Positions 43,983 to 57,500 of a DNA stretch of 64,000 bases are shown in pieces. The stretch's first letter is position 1. Every line of letters starts with the position of its first letter. Both the position numbers and the translations under genes were made by a program. The notes below the pieces were generated by a model. The model was not told the origin of the DNA, did no database searches, and saw only the letters and a program-made list of their open reading frames with translations. Source of the DNA: Saururus chinensis (taxonomy: Eukaryota > Streptophyta > Magnoliopsida > Piperales > Saururaceae); the NCBI GenBank assembly GCA_035235625.1, contig CP141140.1, positions 24,510,685 to 24,574,684 on the forward strand, in the 5' to 3' direction.

Positions 43983-45881
43983 TTCATCTCTCTCCTCCCT
44001 CTCCTCTCCTCTCTCCTCTATCTCTCCCCTCTCCTCTCTCTCTCTCTCCCTCACTCTCCTCTCTCCTCTCTCTCCCTCTCCTCTCTCTCTCCCCCTTCTC
44101 ACCTCTTTCATCTCTCTCCTCCCTCTCCTCTCCTCTCTCCTCTATCTCTCCCCTCTCCTCTCTCTCTCTCTCTCTCTCTTCTCTCCTCTCCTCTCCCCTC
44201 TCTCTATCTCCCCTCTCTCTATCTCCTCTCTCTCACCTCCCTCTATCCTCTCTCTATATCTATATTTTTTGTTTAAAAATTAATTAAAAAATAAACAAGA
44301 ATGTATTAGCAACGTATAGGTCTATACGTCACTAATACTACTGGGTATTAGCGACGCATAAGACTATACGTCGCTAATACTCTAAGGTATTAAAGACGTA
44401 TATGCCTATATGTCTCTAATTCCCGGTGGTAATAGCAACGTTTATACCTTAACGTTGCTAATACATGCTTATTCATTTTTAATAAATTTTTAAATAAAAA
44501 TATAAAACAAATAAAATAAAAAGTTTCCCCTCTCTCTCCCCTCTCTCTTCTCTCACCTCTCTCTCTCTTACTCCTCCCTCCCCACTCTCGCTCCCTCTCC
44601 TCTCTCTCTCCCTCGCTCTCCTCTCTCTCTCTCCTCCCTCTCTCTCTATCTTTCTCTCTCCTCCCTCTCTCTCTATCTCCTCTCTCTTGTCTCTCCTCTC
44701 TCTCTCCACCCTCTTCTCTCTCTCTCCTCTCTCTCCCCCTCTCTCTATATCAATATTTTTTGTTCAAAAATTAATTAAAAAATGAATAAGCATGTATTAG
44801 CGACATATAGGTCTATACATCACAAATACCACTGGGTATTAGTGACGTATAATCCTATACGTCGCTAATACACGCTTATTTATTTTTTAATTAATTTTTA
44901 AATAAAAATATAAAACAAATAAAATACAAAATTTCCCCTCTCTCTCTTCTCTCTTTCTCTCTCCTCCCTCCACACTCTCTCTATCTCCTCTCTCCCTCCC
45001 TCTCTCTCCTCACCCCTCTCTCTCCTCTCTCCCTCCCCCTCTCTCTCCTCTCTCTCTCTTTCTCCTCTCACCTCCTTGCTCTCATTCTCTCTCTCCTCCC
45101 TCCCTCTCTCTCGCTCCTCCCTCTCTCTCTCCTCTCTCTCTTCGATCCCTCTCTCTCCTCATCTTCTCTCTCTCCTCACTCTCACTCTCTCTCTCTATGC
45201 GCTCTCTTCACTCTCCCTTTTATAATAAATTATATTTTAAAAATAATAATAAAATTTTAAAAATAAAATATATTATATATAAATAGTGAAAGTTTAATCT
45301 ATTATTAACACTAGTTTTTTATTAAAATTTTAATATTTATTTAATGTATATACAAATAGTAAATATTTAATAAAAAATATTATATTTAGGAAGTTTATTA
45401 TAATTTTTAAAATATTTATTTATTAAATAATGAATTAATGAGGCTATTGGCGATGCTTTTAAATAAGCGTCGCTATTAGAAATGGTATTTGTAACGCTTA
45501 TTTAAAATAATTCAAAATTTTTTATTTTTTTATTTTTAATTCATAACTATTAGTGACGCTTTTGTAAGTGTCGCGAATAGCAGCACTATTAGCGACGCTT
45601 ATGAAGAAGTGTCGCTATTGCGAGAGTTATTAGCGACACTTATGTTTTTTTATTTAAAATATATATTTTTTAGCGACGCTTGTAGAAAGCGTCGCAAATA
45701 GAGGAACTATTAGTGACACTTATAATAAAGCATCGCTAATATGATTAGTATTATCGATGCATATGTATATGTGTTGCTAATAGTTCATTTTTTTGCGATT
45801 CGTCACAGATAGTTATTTTTAGCGACGCTTAGGGTTACGTCGCTAATATTTGCATTGTTAATACTACATTTTGTTGTAGTG
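43725..45881. mobile_element. CACTA-type element 4, right half only
   Basis: The right end TACTACATTTTGTTGTAGTG finishes at 45881. From right to left: palindromes (45440-45870), an AT-rich block (45220-45430), and pyrimidine tracts (44935-45215, 44525-44755, 43945-44250) separated by palindromes. This is the same order as the right half of element 1 and, inverted, the left half of element 2. The left part ends near 43725 without a recognisable terminus, so the element is a half copy. No coding sequence. Confidence 0.75.
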
Positions 45882-45994
45882 AGTGTTCAGTGCTCAAGAT
45901 GCCTCCTCAAAATATTTAGGCTGTGTTATTTGTTAACAAATAATTTATACTATGTGATGAAAGTATATTATGCTTATGTTGTTTACTGGATATC

Positions 45995-46807
45995 TATTAG
46001 CCCCTCAACGTTTTCCACAGAGAAGGGGGTGGCTACCCCCTATACTTGGCAGCGGACAGCCAAGTTAGCTTGGGCGACAGACAGCTTAGGCAGCCCCTTG
46101 GGCTCGGATGGATGCTGGGAGCAGCGTTGGAGCGGTTCTGGATGCGTACTCGCCTTGTGGAGTTGGCTAAGGAAGAGTCCTTGCATGAGTAGGACTCTAG
46201 GTGGCGAGCTGGGCAGCACAACCCCTTAGGGGTGGACTCCTAAGGCAGTTAGGATCCCCTCATGCAGTGCAACTAGACTCCTAGCACAGGTAGGAGCGAA
46301 GGCAGCATGTTTCCCTAGATGGACGAACTCTAGAAGTAGCATGACGCTAGACTCCTAGACGAAGACGGGCTCCTTGCTAGTTTCCTGATTTGTGTTGGGA
46401 CATCCCTGATTGGGCTGGGAGAGTTGGACATGGAGGGACTCTTGCATGGGTTGGGTTGTTGTAATCCTAGTACGACACGGACCAGCCTGCTAGCTGAGTC
46501 TATATAAAGGGAGGGTGCAGGGCAGCCATGGCTGATGGAGATGTTGTGAAGATGAACCAGAGAGCTATGCAAGATTGAGCACAACGACCTGGTTGATCAA
46601 CCCCTGCCCTCTCCCTGCCATTATAACCAACAAACTAAGTTTACATAGCACAGGGCAGAGCCCTTTACACCAGAGACGATTGTGTTTGCTGATTGCTTGT
46701 GTCCCTTGCACATATGAGAGTGAAGGTCGGAGAGTAGGCTGCTGGCTGCGCGCTGCAATTAGGCCATCACGAGTGTGGACTCTAGGCAAAGATCTGCGCC
46801 TGTGACA
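45995..46807 (+). repeat. 5' LTR of gypsy element E
   Basis: 813 bases, pairing along its length with 51432-52243. A TATA box (TATATAAAGGG at 46501) inside it marks the element's own promoter. It ends CTGTGACA. Confidence 0.85.
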
Positions 46808-46857
46808 GTTGGTTCTATTGCCGGAATCCTAAACATACCAGACGCACCAGAGACGTT

Positions 46858-48040
46858 TTGAAGGGGATTTGGCGAGCAAGGACCCAGGTATTCCTTGCTG
46901 ACTATAGACACTCAAGTTACCACCATGATGGGTTCCATGCTGCAACGCTTGACAGACATGGAAGCAAAGTACGATGCTGTGAAGATGGCTCTTGGGACGC
47001 GTACCGAAGTCTTGGCCTCGTTGCGATTATTCCAGGATCGCATTGGTGCCTTCGACTAGCGTCTCTCCTTGGTTGAGATTAGTTCCTATGTAGATGGGTC
47101 CGGAGAAGGCACTTTTGCAGGAGGTGATGCCCGATTCACTTCTTTGGCTACGGACATGGCAGCCACTACAGATTATTTGAAGGACAAGTTGCAATAATTG
47201 AGGATGGAAACTGACGAGAAGGTTTAAGAGTTGATGGACAAAATAGCTTTGCTTGAGCGCGTTATTTTGAACTCGGCATCTTCAGGGACAGAGGTAGAAC
47301 CTAGACCCAAGCCGTTGCAGTCCATGAAGAAAGCGAAGGTGCCTGAACCGAAATCCTACTCTAGCTCACGGTGTGCTAAGGATATCGAAAACTTTGTTTG
47401 GGACATGGAGTAGTTCTTTGCTACCACACATACCCCGAATGAAGAGAAGGTCATGGTGACGAGTTTGAATCTCTCAGGAGATGCCAAGCTTTGGTGGTGA
47501 ACAAGGCTGGAAGATGAAGCTGCTGCTGGGCGTCCCCTGTCCAGACTTGGGTGATGATCAAGAAGGAACTTCAGGAGTTGTTCCTACCCAGGAACACAAC
47601 GTGGGTTGCACGAGACTCTCTCAGGAAATTGAAGCAGACAGGGATGGTTAGGGAGTACGTGAAGTAATTCCAATCCCTCCTCTTGGACATTAAGCACATG
47701 ACAGAGGAGGACAAGTTATTCAACTTCTTGACTAGTCTCCAGAGTTGGGCGCAGAACAAGTTATGGAGGCAGAACATTCGGGACCTCCCCTCAGCTATCA
47801 TAGCAGCTAAAAGGTTGGTTGACTACAAGTCAGAGCCAACCACGCAGAAACGGGACAAAGGGCCTTCTTCCTCTAAGGGCGGCTGCAGGCGGAACGACGA
47901 GGCACGCATGAGCGGATTCAAGGGTAAGCGCAATGAGTAGGCTAACCCCAACAAATCTAAGGGATAGCTTGTTTCATTTGTCAAGGCTCTCACCCTGGCA
48001 AGGAGTGCCTAAAGAGGGAGAAGCTGAATGTTATTGTTGC
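46858..48040 (+). mobile_element. Gag region of gypsy element E
   Basis: Plus-strand pieces show the gag capsid pattern, e.g. FVWDME near 47395 and FNFLTSLQSWAQNKLWRQNI near 47720-47775. They lead into a CFICQGSHPGKEC zinc-knuckle-like word near 47975-48010. In this family gag packages the element RNA. The region is a relic. Confidence 0.65.
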
Positions 48041-48079
48041 TGAGAACGACTCTTCTTCAGAGGAGGGGGTCACTGCACG

Positions 48080-51000
48080 TATGAACCCTATGCAAATTGT
48101 GAGTGCTCTCCGAAAGGAGAAGTCAGATCATGGTGAGTTGATATATGTTGAGGCCATTCTGGATAAACAGCCGGTGCGAGCGCTAGTTGACACTGGTGCT
48201 TCCCTTAATTTCTTAGCAGAGAAGTGTGTGAAGGCATGGGGCCTGAAGACAAAGAAGGCTCAAGCCTGGATCAAAGCAATGAATTTAGAGGTAGCCCATG
48301 TCTTATGAGTTGTCCATGATATGCTGGTTCGAATTGGTGAATGGACGGGAAGAGTGAACTTCATCGTTGTTCCCTTAGACTACTTCGAGTTGATCCTTGG
48401 GCTGGACTTCATGAGGGTGGCTAAAGTGTCTGTGATGCCACACCTCAGAGGCATTCGTATCGGCGACGAGAGAATTCCTTGCTTTGTTGCTGAGAATAAA
48501 GGCGAGACAGAGGTGCAAGTTGTGTCTGCCCCCCAACTGAGGAAAGGCCTTGAGCGGGGCCATAAGACATACTTGGTCACGATGGTGGAAGCTGAGAACA
48601 CAGTAGGGGTCATTCCCAAGAAGGTGGAGAAGTTGCTGAGCGAGTTTGCGGATGTGATGCCACAAGAGTTGCCGCAAACCCTTCCCCCACGATGTGCTGT
48701 GGATCATGCTATTGAGTTGATTCCAGGAGCTCCCCCTCCAGCCGGAGCTCCCTATAGCATAGCTCCACTAGAGTTAGCTGAACTCAGAAAATAGCTTGAT
48801 GAGTTGTTGAAGACGGTTCCTTACGTTTATGTATGGATTATCGAGTACTGAATCATACCACCATAAAGAACAAGTATCCAGTCCTTCTCGTGGCTGACTT
48901 GTTCAACCGCTTGGCGAAGGCTTCCTATTTCACCAAGTTGGATCTTAGGCTGGGTTATTGGTAGGTGCGCATTGCTGTGGGCGATGAGGCAAAAACAACG
49001 ATGGTGACACGCTATGGGCTGTTCGAGATGCTGGTCATGCCTTTTGGCTTGATGAATGCACCAGACACCTTTTGTACGCTGATGAACGATGTTTTCAGAC
49101 CCTATCTGGACCGGTTTGTGGCCGTCTACCTTGACTACATCATGGTGTATGACGCTTCCCTGGATGAGCACGTTGGTCATCTAAGGATTGTGCTGCAAAG
49201 GCTAAGGGAGCACAAGCTATTTTTGAAGCACGAGAAGTACCACTTTGCGCAGACAAAGATTGAGTTCCTTGGGCACTGCATAGTGGAGGGAAGACTAAGG
49301 ATGGATGGGTAGAAGGTCAGGGCCATAGCGGAGTGGCCAGTCCCAACTAAGGTGACAGAGCTTCTTAGGACTCGTTAACTACTACCGAAGATTCATCATG
49401 AACTACTCAAAGAAGGTAACAACGCTAACTGACCTTCTAAAGAAAGATAGGCCTTGGTGCTGGGCTGAGGCGTGCCAAGCATTGTTTGAGCAGTTGAAGG
49501 AGACGATATCCTCTGAGCCCGTGCTCAAGCTTCCTGAGTTTGATGCGCCTTTTGAGGTGCAAACTGACGCTTCTGATTGGGCGATTGGAGGTGTGCTGAT
49601 CAAATCCAATCACCCTATTGCATATGAGAGCCGCAAGCTCAATGAGACCGAACAGAGATATTCAGTCCACGAGAAGGAGATGACAACGGTCGTCCACTAT
49701 CTTAGGGACTTGGAGGCACTACTTGCTAGGAGCGAAGTTCATTGTTCGGACAGATAACGTAGCCACAAGCTACTTTACTATGCAGAAGAAACTTTCTCCC
49801 AAGCAAGCACGTTGGTAGGAATTCTTGGCTAAGTTCGATTTTGCGTTGGAGTACAAGCCGGGTAAGGTGAATGTTGTGGCTGATGCCTTTAGCCGACAAA
49901 CAGACCTGGAGGCAATGATGGCGGCATTGGTGCAGATTGAAGGGGACATGTTGGAATGGATACGGGAGGCCACAGAGAAGGATCAAGTCTGTTTAAGGCT
50001 GATCGAATCCATGAAGGATGGGTCTACACAGTGATTCTGGTTGGAGGAGGGGGTATTGTATGCCAAAGGAGGATGACCTTACATCCCCTTTGGCTGGCGT
50101 TTTGAGGCGCTAGTTGCTGAAAGAGACCTATGACTCTGCGTGGGCAGGTCATCTCAGGCAAGAGAGGACTCATGCACTCTTGTCCCGGAACTACTTCTAG
50201 GTGTGTATGCTCCATGTGGAGCATTATGTCAGAATGTGTATGGTTTGCCAACAGGACAAGACGGAGAGGCAGAAGGAAGCTGACATGTTGCAGCCCCTTC
50301 CCTTCCCAGACTGACCATGGGTCAGCTCATCCATGGACTTCATAACTGGTTTGCTGATTGTGCAGGGATTTGGATCGATTATGGTGGTAGTAGATCATTT
50401 CTCCAAGTACGGGATCTTCATTGCAGCCCCAAAATCTTGTAGCGCTGAGATGGCCATGAACATTTTCTTCTGGAACATTGTCAAGTATTGGGGACTGTCA
50501 ACAGATATCGTAAGCGATAGAGACACTTGCTTCATCGGCAGATTTTGGACTCAGCTATTCGAGATGTTAGGCACTCAGCTTAACTTTTCGACTAGCAATC
50601 ACCCTCAGACGGATGGACAGATAGAGTGGGGGAATGGTATCTTGGAGGAGTATCTATGACACTTTGTCACAGCAAACAAGAAAAATTGGGTCGACTTGCT
50701 GGAGGTCACCCAGTTTTTCTATAACCTACACACCAGTTCAGCCACAGGTAGCAGTCCCTTTGAGTTGGCAACGGGCCAACAACCCCTTATGCTAGTGGAT
50801 GTGGCTTTGTAGCGGATAGGAGGTAGGTGTCCCACTGCCTATAACTTGGCTAGAGGGTTGACTGAAAGAATGGAGGAGGCGTGTGACTGCTTGGCCGAGG
50901 CAGTCAAGCTGATGAAGAAGTATGCGAACAAAGATCAGAGATCTCTCGAGTTTTAGGATGGGGATAGAGTTATGCTGAAGCTTACTCCCCAACCTTGGAA

Positions 51001-51345
51001 GAAGTTACGAAGGAAGGTTGTGCACAAAGGGCTGATATAGTAGTATGATGGTCCCTTTGAGGTGAAGCGATGAGTTGGTCAGCTAGCATACCAACTCGAG
51101 TTGCCTAAACGGTTCAAGCTTCACCCTATTTTTCATGTTAGCTTCCTAAAACCATTTCACCAAGACTTAGAGGATTACAGCAAAGGCACTTCGAAGAGAG
51201 CACCGCCTACTATCAAAACTTCTTTTGAGAAAGTGGTTGATGCTATTATGGACAGGAGAGTCGAAGGAATGAGCAAGAAGAATAGGAGGGTCTTCTACTT
51301 GGTTAAGTGGAAGGGTCTTTCGGAGTTGGAGAACAGTTGAGATCG
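48080..51345 (+). mobile_element. Pol region of gypsy element E with chromodomain
   Basis: Recognisable in order: protease with LVDTGASLNF (near 48185); reverse transcriptase with MPFGLMNAPDTF (near 49040); RNase H with [14 protein letters not shown] (near 49560) and PGKVNVVADAFSRQ (near 49860); integrase core with WTSMDFI-type and FSTSNHPQTDGQ words (50330-50660); and the C-terminal domain with FKLHPIFHVSFLKPF (near 51115). A chromodomain follows (YLVKWKGLSELE near 51300), which in related elements guides integration to chromatin carrying particular histone marks. Fossil sequence with many breaks. Confidence 0.8.
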
Positions 51346-51431
51346 AGACGTCACGTTATGGGAGTTTGAAGACAAAGTCGCGGAGTACTTAGCCTCAATG
51401 AGGACATCGAGCGGATTGGTTGGGGGAGGCC

Positions 51432-52243
51432 TGTTAGCCCCTCAACTTTTTTCATAGAGAAGGGGGCAACTACCCCCTATATTTGGTAGCAGACATCCAA
51501 GTTAGCCTGGGCGACGCACAACCTAGGCAGCCCCTTGGGTTCAGATGGATGCTGGGAGCAACATTGGAGCGGTTCCGGATGCGTACTTGCCTTACGGAGC
51601 AGGCTGAGGAAGAGTCCCTGCGTGGGCAAGACTCTAGGTGGTGAGTTGGGCACCACAACCCCTTAGGGGTGGACTCCTAAGGCGGCTAGGATCCCTTCAT
51701 GCAGTGCAGCCAGACTCCTAGAATAGGTAGGAGCAAAGGTAACAGGTTTTCCTGGATGGATGAACTCTAGAAGTAGCAGGATGCTGGACTCCTAGACGAA
51801 GACGGGCTCCTTGCTAGTTTCCTGATTTGTGTTGGGACGTCCCTGATTGGGCTGAGAGAGTTGGACATGGAGGGACTCTTGTATGGGTTGGATTGTTGTA
51901 ATCCTAGTACGACACGGACCAGCTTGCTGGCTGAGTCTATATAAGGGGAGGGTGCAGGGCGGCCATGACTAATGGAGATGTTGTGAAGATGAACTAGAGA
52001 GCTATGCAAGATTGAGAACAGTGACCTGGTTGATCAACCCCTGCCCTTTCCCTGCCGTTGAAAGTGACAAACTAAGTTTATAGCACAGGGCGGAGCCCTT
52101 TGCATCAGAGACGACTGTGTTTGTTGATTGCTTCTTTCCCTTGCGCATACGAGAGGGAAGGTCGCGAGAGTAGGTTGCTAGCTACGCGTTGCAATTAGGC
52201 CATCACGGGTGTGGACGCTAGGCAAAACTCTGCACCTGTGACA
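51432..52243 (+). repeat. 3' LTR of gypsy element E
   Basis: 812 bases, starting TGTTAGCCCC and ending CTGTGACA. A TATA box matches that of the 5' LTR (TATATAAGG near 51938). Confidence 0.85.
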
Positions 52244-52248
52244 ATATC

Positions 52249-53826
52249 CAAGGTGTGCCTAAAGCCTTGAAAGGTAGAGGAGGTAGAGGCTTGATTCTCT
52301 TCAACTACAACTTGAGTGTCATCCTGGAAAAAATTCACATTAGAAACATGAGTTTCACCATTGTGAACTTGAGAGGTTGAACCAACACCATCAACGTCCT
52401 CAAGTATTTGAAATATTCACCAAATTAAAGCCTCACAAATTAGTTAGCCTCTTAACCATGCAATTTGGTGAATTTTTCAAATATTCATAAATTTGACAAT
52501 TTTTATGAATATTTGTAAATTTGGAGCTTTGTTATGAATATTTGGAAAATTCATCATTAAAAATTAAAAAACTTGTTTTCACATTCTACCATGTGCCCTG
52601 CGGATTGATCAAATCTAAAAACATACTCTAATCCTCAAAGGCCGACTTAAAAGTCCTCTACTGATCAGTCCTCTCTTGTCTCTTGTTCTAGCTACTAACG
52701 AGGTGGAGAGCTACAATCAAAGTCTCCCCTTCTTAGTTCTTAGACCTCTTCCCCACTTCAAACATGGTCCAACTCGGGAATCCTCTTCTCATCTCTCTTG
52801 CCTCTTGTTTTAGTGATACACAACCTACAAATATGCAATTGAAGTCTCCCTTCTAGGTTCTTACTTCTCTAACCTATCACCTCTCCTCGACAAGTCCACC
52901 ATGCTGCTTAGCTCCACCGCATGGGTAAAGATTCAACTTTGGGTTTGGGGATTTGCTTCACTCTACAATTCTTTATATTGTTTAGGTTTAGGGATTACTA
53001 TGTTTTGACTTTGCTCCACCTATAGTTTTCATTTGTTTTGTTGTTGATGTTCTAATTTTCTAGTTTAAATTTTTTTGTTGTTAAAATATTGATCTATTTA
53101 AACATATGAAAGCTTTTGGAGTTGGTAGGAAATGAATGTGTTATATTATTTGTTTTTCAGTTTTACTTTTAGGATTAGCTATGTTTGAAAAAAAAAAAAG
53201 ATTACGTAGACTTATCAATCCTTACAAATGAGGAATGAATAATTGTTAACCGATTTACCAGCTAAATAATAGTTGTTAGAATATATTTGAAATAACTTAT
53301 TATATAGTTTAACTAATGGAACGGTAATGGATAATGAGTTTGGAAATTGTTATAGCAATGAAATATAGCCACCATATCATTCTATTAGCAGCCCTACCTC
53401 TAAAACATATTATATAGAGAGAGTTGGCAACCAGATCAGTAGATAACTTTTGTTAATTTTCTGGTTTTATTATCAATTGAAAAGAAAAACCTTTTTCTCT
53501 CTCCATGTTTCCTTCAATCTTGTATAATTGTTAGTGTGTGATTTGCTTGCAAGGAAGATCATGTGTGTGCCTAGAGCTAAATTTATGTAGCATGTGTTTT
53601 TTCGTAAAGGTTCTCTAATACCATAGCGCTTTGGCGAGGAGAGACAATAGTAAAATGTAATGTAGTTGCACCACCAAGCTTGATAGTAGCTCGTCCTTTT
53701 GGCGGTGGTATGCAGATTATAAATTAATTGTTTGCTTCCTCCCTTTTGGATATGAGAGGAAGTCAGATGGTGGGAGAGCATAAGATAAAAGAATTAAGCA
53801 TGATTACACATGATCTTAGCCCAAGC
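52249..53826. other. Intergenic, mostly unassigned
   Basis: Next to gypsy E a minus-strand frame at about 52250-52420 stays open for some 55 codons with a plausible composition (..HNGETHVSNVNFFQDD.., ..EENQASTSSTFQG..), possibly a decayed exon. From 52440 to 52560 the words ATTCATAAATTTG and TTATGAATATTTG recur as inverted pairs. At 52670-52880 a degenerate direct repeat (CTCTTGTCTCTTGTTCTAG / CTCTTGCCTCTTGTTTTAG, ..AAGTCTCCC..) is visible. Nothing else was recognised. Confidence 0.35.
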
Positions 53827-54508
53827 TGATAGAGTCATTCTAATATCTAAACTATTTCAGATCAGTAAATTTGGGAATACTCAGAACAAGGAACAATTTG
53901 GTAATTTCATCACTATCTTCAGAACAAATTACAATCACAATGAATAAAATTACATGAATAGAGAGGAATTAAACTCAAACCTCAATGATTCAACAGAACA
54001 GTAGCAGTTGTTCTCCAAGTTCTTTGCAAAGAACTTCAAACAGAGAACACAATCTCTTTCACAATGAGAATTAAACTTCTAAATAACTACAATTCGCCAG
54101 CAATCGATCTATACTATTATATCCATTTGACGTGGATGCCAGCTAGAAAATACAACTCGACTAAATGAATTCCAAAATTCCACGCGATCTTTCTGGAATC
54201 CCAGCTCTCAGCTGAAGGTTGAAGATGACCAACCGATTTAACTGTCTGATCCATTTATGAAATGACCATTTTATCCAACATCCTCATCCGTCCAAAATAC
54301 TTCAACAGTCCCGATTAGCTTTTGAGTTAGTGATGGATGTTTTTACCCTTTTTAATTGAAATCTTCATATTCAATCAATGGCCACGATTAAAACCCCATT
54401 AGTGAAAAACACTTTTATCCCTGGGTTTAATTTTAACATGAATCCATTCGACGAAATGCCAATGAGACATTTCTCTTTTCTGTTTTCATTTATATCCTAC
54501 CTACATCA
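53827..54508 (-). repeat. 3' LTR of gypsy element D
   Basis: It begins on the minus strand TGATGTAGGTAGGATAT, immediately after the purine tract AAACAAGGGGACTT that follows pol. It ends CTCTATCA, so the ends are the inverted words TGAT..ATCA. It is about 680 bases. The boundary at 53827 rests on these end words alone, since no second LTR is in the window. Confidence 0.5.
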
Positions 54509-57500
54509 AAGTCCCCTTGTTTAGCAAAGCTCGACCTTGAGCGTCAGTGGAGGATAGAGTTATTAGTACCCATTTCTCCTTGATACAACATAAGATCCTT
54601 AATATTGAAAGTCAAAGATATCGCTAAATCAGATGGAATGTTCACCACAAAAGCGTTATCTCCAAGCTTTCGAAGGATACGATAGGGACCAAAATTCCGC
54701 TGTCTAAGCTTTTGACCAAAATGGGCTGGAACTCTTCCCTTGCTAAGATGCACCATAACGAGATCCCCTTCCTCTAATCTAACAATACGTCGATGTTTGC
54801 CAGCTTGTTCTTTATATTTTGCATTGGAATGTTGTAGCTTATCATGAACTGTCTTGTGTATATTTTGCATCATTTCAATGGTAGACACAGCCTTTGAATG
54901 TTCTCTCGGTTGCTTAGGCAATCACACCAAATCAATAACATGATGAGGATTACTTCCATATAAAACTTCAAATGGAGATTGACCAGTTGATCTGTGAACA
55001 ATAGCATTATAAGCAAATTCTGCTTGTGGCAAAATAATATCCCAGTGCTTAGGTGAATGACCACATAGACATATTAGTAGACTTTCATGGGTTCTGTTTG
55101 TCACTTCAGTTTGACCATCTGTTTGTGGATGGCACGTACTGCTGAACTGAAGCTTAGTTCCTAATCTTTTCCACAATGTTTGACAAAACAAACTTAAAAA
55201 CCTGCTATCTCTATCAGAGGTAATACTAAAAGGAATGCCATGCAATCTAACTATTTCCCTGTAGAATAGCATAGGCACATGAATTGCATCAGTGGTTCTT
55301 TTGCAGGGCACAAAATGGGACATTTTAGAAAACCTATCTACTACTACATAGATAGAGTCATTTCCCTTTTGTGTGTGTGGCAAACCAAGTATAAAATCCA
55401 TGTTTAAGTCAGTCCACGGCTTGGTAGGAACCAGCAAAGGTTGATATAGTCCAGCATTAGAAACACCCCCTTTGTTAACTAGACAGATATTACATTTTTG
55501 AAGAAACTTTTCCACATCTCTTTTAATATGAGGCCAGTAATATCGACTTTGCAAAGACTGTAAAGTCTTATCTCTTCCAAAATGTCCTCCCAAACCTCCT
55601 GCATGTACTGCCTGAATTAATTGTATTCTCATTGACCCTGCTAGAATACATAGTTTATTTGCCTTATAGAGATATCCATCCAATATATGAAATTCTTGAT
55701 AAGGTTTAGCTTGCCTATTGCATATTTCCCATATTTTCCCAAAGTATTCATCTTGATGATATTATGTTCGTAGACATTCAAAACCAAAAATTTTATTTGA
55801 CAGAACAAGTAAATTGCACCTTGTACTCAAAGCATCTGCAGCCTTATTTAAAACACTAGAGACCTGTGCTTAATGGTAAAGGTAAAATCTTAAATGTAAC
55901 TAATCCATCAAGCATGAAGCCTATCCAATTTTGTCTGACCCTGTATATATTTCAGTGCATCATAATCTGTGTGTAACACAAATTCTTTAAAGACCAAGTA
56001 CTGTCTCCAATGTTTGAGTGTTTGAACTAAAGAATATAACTCAAGCTTATATGCTGACCATTTTTGTTTAATGTCATTTAACTTAGCACTGTAGTATGCC
56101 ACTGGCTTGCCTTCTTGTGATAAAATAGCACCAATGTCCAAAGATGAGGCATCACATTCCACTTCAAAGATTTTAGTGAAATCTGGTAGAACCAAAGTTG
56201 GTGTAGAACTGAGTTTTTCCTTAAGTATTTCAAAGCTTTGTTGTGTCTTTTCATCCCATCTAAATCTGTTCTTCTTTAAACAGTCTATAAGGGGACCTGC
56301 TATTGTATTGAAACCTTTGATAAACCTTCTATAGAAGGTAGCTAGTCTATGAAAACTCTTTAATTCACTCACATTTTTAGGAACTGGCCAGTTTGTAATA
56401 GCTTTGATCTTATCTTGATCCATGTGAATCCCTTCAGCACTAACAACATATCCTAAAAATAGAAGCTGACTAGTAAGGAAAGGACACTTTCAAATTGACA
56501 AACAAACTATTCTGTTCCATAACCTCCAACATAGACTTGAGATGAATCAAATGTTGTTGCTGGTCTATGCTATATATAAGGATATCATTGAAGTAAACAT
56601 ATACAAATCTTCGCAAGAAAGGTTTAAGTACATGAGTTATCAGCCTCAAAAGTAAAGGGGGCATTAGACAATCCAAATGTCATTACAAGTCATTCATATA
56701 ACCCCTCCCTGGTTTTAAATACAGTCTTCCACTCATCCCCTGACCTCATTAGAATCCCACTCCTCAAATCTGCCTTGAAAAATATCTTTGAACCTGCCAA
56801 CATATCTAACATATCATCCAAACGAGGTATAGTTACCTTATGGTAATCTTGTTTATTGCCCTACTGTCCACACACATTCTCTAGCTATCATCTTTCTTTG
56901 GCACCAATAAGGTAGGTACAACCACAGGGCTTAGACTTTCCTTGATTAAACCTCTATAAAGCAAATCCTCCACTTGTTTTTGCAACTCATTGTGTTCATC
57001 AGGACTCATTCTATAATGAGGCAGATGCGGCAAGTTTGAACTAGGAATTAAGTCTATGTGGTGTTGTATATCTCTTAGAGGTGGAAGTGACAAGGGAATT
57101 TTATCATCAGCAATTGCCTTAAATTGTTTAAGTAGATGTTGAACTGCTTCAAGTAAATCTGGACTTGATGATTTGGCTGGAAGAATCTCATTTTACATAA
57201 GACTACTAGAGATGAATGTGACTGAATCAATTTCATAGACAGACTATTTACTATCAACATAGTCTTATGTCCTTTGCCCAATGGAGGAGCTGTATTTCTA
57301 GGGATTTTTGCAGTCCTAATCGAAGAATCATCCAATTGAACAGTATTCTGTTTTTCTTGTTGTGGCCAGAAAATAATGGTGATTCCTTTATGTTTAGGCT
57401 TATAAGTATTCTTCGGACTATCATGGATTACTTGACTATCGAATTGCCCTGGTCTACCAAGAAGTAAATGACACAATGTCATATCAATTAAATCACAAAG

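Larger units (their letters stand above)
45995..52243 (+). mobile_element. Ty3/gypsy element E with chromodomain, full length but broken
   Basis: LTRs at 45995-46807 and 51432-52243 bound the element, and both flanks carry ATATC (45990-45994 and 52244-52248), the expected 5-base target duplication. A purine-rich tract GGTTGGGGGAGGCC lies directly before the 3' LTR. Between them, in order, are gag, protease, reverse transcriptase, RNase H, integrase and a chromodomain, the layout of plant chromoviruses. The reading frames are interrupted at many places (about a dozen or more), so it is a fossil. LTR differences, by eye around one in twelve bases, suggest an age of some millions of years. It sits about 110 bases to the right of CACTA-type element 4. 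Confidence 0.88.
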
